Below, piece by piece: positions 35,650-37,860 of a stretch of 37,860 bases of DNA (position 1 is the stretch's first letter; the number at the start of each line of letters is the position of its first letter). The stretch is from Mycobacterium tilburgii (GTDB taxonomy: Bacteria; Actinomycetota; Actinomycetes; Mycobacteriales; Mycobacteriaceae), in NCBI RefSeq assembly GCF_902168065.1, contig NZ_LR655720.1, forward strand, positions 1 through 37,860, written 5' to 3'. The position numbers and the translations under genes are program-made. The notes beneath the pieces are model-generated. The model ran no database searches and had not been told where the DNA came from. It saw only the letters and a program-made list of their open reading frames with translations.

Positions 35650-37570
35650 GCTTTCGGCTTGCCCGCGCCGGATCGGATGGGGCAACAGGAGTTTCCCGCT
35701 GCGACCACGCACGGTCGGACGCATCGTCAGCCAGCGGCAGGTAGAACGTGTCATCGTTCTTGGATTTGTCGAAGGCATCGCCCTGCGCAGTGGCGTTGTC
35801 GGCCTGCGCTTTCGCCTGGTCGTTGAGACCCTTTGTGATCGCATAGTTCGACATGATGGTGTCGAGGTTGTGCTGCTGGCTCTCGATCTGCGGCGGGACG
35901 AGCGCTACCAGCTTCTGCTGGATCGTTGTCGAGATTCGCGCTGAGGTTCACGATGTTCTAGGCCACCTGGTCGATGCCGTCGAGCGCGTTTAAGACCGAC
36001 CGGATTGCCCAGCATACCGGGATGTCGTAACAGTGCTTCTCCCAGTAGAAGTAGCTACGGATCGGCCGGAGAAAGTCGTCGAAGTTTGCGATGTCGCCGC
36101 GCAGCTTCTCGGTGATCCGCACAGTTTCCTTGGTGAGCCTGGTGGTTTCGTGTGTGGTGTTGCTCAGATCCTGGGTGACCTGCATCTGCTCACGCAGCGT
36201 TGCCATCGTTTTCTTGAGCTTGTCCGCCTGGTTCAGCAGGTTTCGCGCCAGCTCTTCCTGGTAGTGCTGGGTCTGCAGCCGTGCTGCGGCTTGTGCACCT
36301 ATCTGAAAACCGAGGGCGCTGTGGTCGAGTGGAGTGCCCAACGGCCGGGTGATGGTCTGCACCCGGCCAATACCGGGGATGTGGAAGATCGCCTTGGCGA
36401 CCTTGTTCAGGACGATGAAGTCAGCCGGGTTACGCAGGTCGTGATCGGTCTCGATCATCAACAGCTCAGGATTAAGCCGAGCCTGGTTGTGCCGGTCGGC
36501 TGCCGCGTAACCGACATTGGCCGGAGTATCTGACGGCAGGAAGTGGCGGGTGTCGTAGTCCGTCTTATAGCCGGGCAGAGCGAGCAGGCCGACCAATGCG
36601 GCGGCGATGCACCGCGAGAACCGGTGCGGGCCAGCGGACGATGGCCGTGCCGATACGCCGCCAGCCCCGGGTCTGCAGCTGTCGCTTCAGGTCCAAAAAC
36701 TTAAAAACGACGCCACGGTCAGGATCGCCGGCGCCAGAGTCAAGGCCGCGAGGACCGCGACCAGCATGCCAACGGCGCAGGGTATGCCGAGTGACGAAAA
36801 ATACGGCAACCGGCAGAAGCTCAGACAGTACATCGCGCCGGCGATGGTCAGGCCCGAGCCCAGCATGACATGAGCCGTGCTGTGGAACATCGCGTAAAAC
36901 GCTTTTACGCGGTCTTCGCCCTGACAGCGGGCCTCGTGGTAGCGGCCGACCACAAAGATCGCGTAGTCCGTTCCGGCGGCAATCGCCATCAGCACGAGCA
37001 TGTCGTTGGCGAACGTCGAAAGCCCCATGATGCGTAATTGCCCAGCGTCGCGACGACACCGCGAGCCGCGGCCAATTCGATGAAGACCATCACCAGCATG
37101 ATCAGCATGGCAATCACTGACCGGTAGACCCACAGCAGCATCACGATGATCACGAGGAAGGTGATCATCGTGACTGTCGCAACGCCCTTCTCACCCGCGT
37201 GCGACTGATCGGCGAACAGCGGACCCGCCCCGGTGACGTAGGCCTTGATCCCCGGCGGCGCGGGCACCGAGTTCACGATCTTGCGGACGGCATCGGTGGA
37301 TTCGCCGGACATGGCGCTGCCCATGTTGCCGGCCAAGTACACCTGGACGTACGCCGCCTTCTGGTCGTGACTCTGAGAGCCCGCGGCGGTCAGCGGATCA
37401 CTCTAGAAATCCTGGATGTGGTGAACGTGTTTCTTGTCCGGCTCGAGTCGCTTGACGATTTCGTCGTAGTAGCGGTGCGCCTCGGCCCCCAGCGGCTTGT
37501 CGCCCTCCAGCAGGGATCATCGCCGAACTCTCGGTATTGAACTCTTTGAACGTCGATCCGACGCACATCA
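35650..37570 (-). pseudogene. mmpL: MmpL-family RND lipid transporter, truncated at both ends
   Basis: MMCVGSTFKEFNTESSAM starts within the first periplasmic domain, so about 50 N-terminal residues with helix 1 are gone. [40 protein letters not shown] and the helices [34 protein letters not shown] (the proton-relay GTDYAIF) follow. Then come [19 protein letters not shown] and [20 protein letters not shown] and a coiled-coil rich second loop to SKNDDTFYLP, near 35735. The last five helices are missing. Frameshifts or stops lie at 37510, 37404, 37030, 36690 and 35955. MmpL proteins export surface lipids (glycopeptidolipid, siderophore or trehalose lipids). The neighbouring glycosyltransferases make a glycolipid substrate likely. 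Confidence 0.87.
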
Positions 37571-37599
37571 TCGACTAGAACGGCGCGGGCGGTGCGTGT

Positions 37600-37860
37600 T
37601 CATCCGCGAGGAAAGGCTGTGGCCTATTCCGGAAATGTGTTCACTGAACGCCGTTACGAGGTCTGGTCGGTGATTGGACAGCGTTGCTGCCGTCGAAAAC
37701 GACGGTGCCGTGCGGCCAGAGGCACAGGTTAAGGGCAAGGTTGGTCCACCGGTCCATGACGATCGGGTAGGCCGGGATTTCACCGCTGATGCGCCAAATC
37801 AGTTGTGGCTAGCCGACGTTACCGAACACCGCACCGGCGAAGGCAAGCTGTATCGGTGTG
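37600..37860 (+). mobile_element. IS3-family transposase (OrfB) fragment at the window edge
   Basis: On the plus strand VFTERRYEVWSVIGQRCCRR is followed, after a frame change near 37725, by GPPVHDDRVGRDFTADAPNQ and LWLADVTEHRTGEGKLYRC. The LW(L/T)(A/T)D(V/I)TEH-x-T-GEGKLY segment is the beginning of the rve/integrase core of IS3-type transposases, with the first catalytic Asp in LADVTEH. The 5' part and OrfA are absent, the frame is broken, and the remaining core lies beyond 37860. The mmpL sequence stops close to its left border, so the element or a recombination through it removed the mmpL start. Confidence 0.75.

Overview
The window reads as chromosomal DNA from a slow-growing Mycobacterium. 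It is GC-rich, and several proteins look close to M. tuberculosis genes recalled from memory: mscR (Rv2259), an Rv2260-like hydrolase, cyp124 (Rv2266), cysQ (Rv2131c), an Rv2294-like C-S lyase, an LpqH-type lipoprotein, a cutinase and an MmpL transporter. The dominant feature is gene decay. About 30 loci carry frameshifts, in-frame stops, internal deletions or deletion junctions, against about 15 genes that look intact. A reducing mycobacterial genome of the M. lepraemurium type would fit. The species cannot be fixed from the sequence, and some single-base indels could be sequencing errors. The nonsense codons and large internal deletions cannot easily be explained that way.

Layout. Bases 1-6540 hold the edge of a methyltransferase-like gene, intact mscR, and then wreckage: a truncated metallo-hydrolase, an Hsp70-like ATPase fused to a reductase, cyp124, a SnoaL-like protein, a haloacid dehalogenase and a peptidoglycan amidase. 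Bases 6847-10899 hold an intact cutinase, a collapsed minus-strand aromatic-catabolism operon (hypothetical, MDR oxidoreductase, intradiol dioxygenase, carboxymuconolactone decarboxylase, TetR) and an intact chagasin-like lipoprotein. Bases 11035-17840 hold a DUF5685-type protein with one frameshift, luciferase-like fragments, an intact LpqH-like lipoprotein, a hydrolase/MFS chimera, a P450 pseudogene with an intact TetR gene, and a second reductase pseudogene. Two similar palindromes in this part look like TetR operators.

Bases 17861-22096 are the best preserved part: a PLP C-S lyase, a TetR, CysQ and a membrane-anchored secreted protein, with one decayed membrane protein among them. Bases 22105-24944 are again broken: a thiolase, a tandem NTF2-like repeat protein and a glutamine-dependent asparagine synthetase. 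A (AT)14 tract sits exactly where the synthetase start codon should be. Bases 25284-25703 form a compact unit: a promoter, a small Gly/Arg protein made of nine perfect 24-bp repeats, and a 19-bp perfect hairpin. A GNAT acetyltransferase and an MFS exporter follow, then a peptidase S51 pseudogene, tRNA-Cys(GCA) and a YchJ remnant.

Bases 29571-37860 look like a cell-surface glycolipid locus of glycopeptidolipid or Rv1522c-Rv1526c type. It has two decayed glycosyltransferases flanking a decayed methyltransferase, a DoxX protein, a HAD phosphatase with one frameshift, an intact lower-GC methyltransferase, and an mmpL pseudogene that stops at an IS3-family transposase fragment at the right edge. 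Together these point to loss of branched-lipid oxidation, aromatic catabolism and surface glycolipid assembly, while thiol and sulfur metabolism and envelope lipoproteins are kept.
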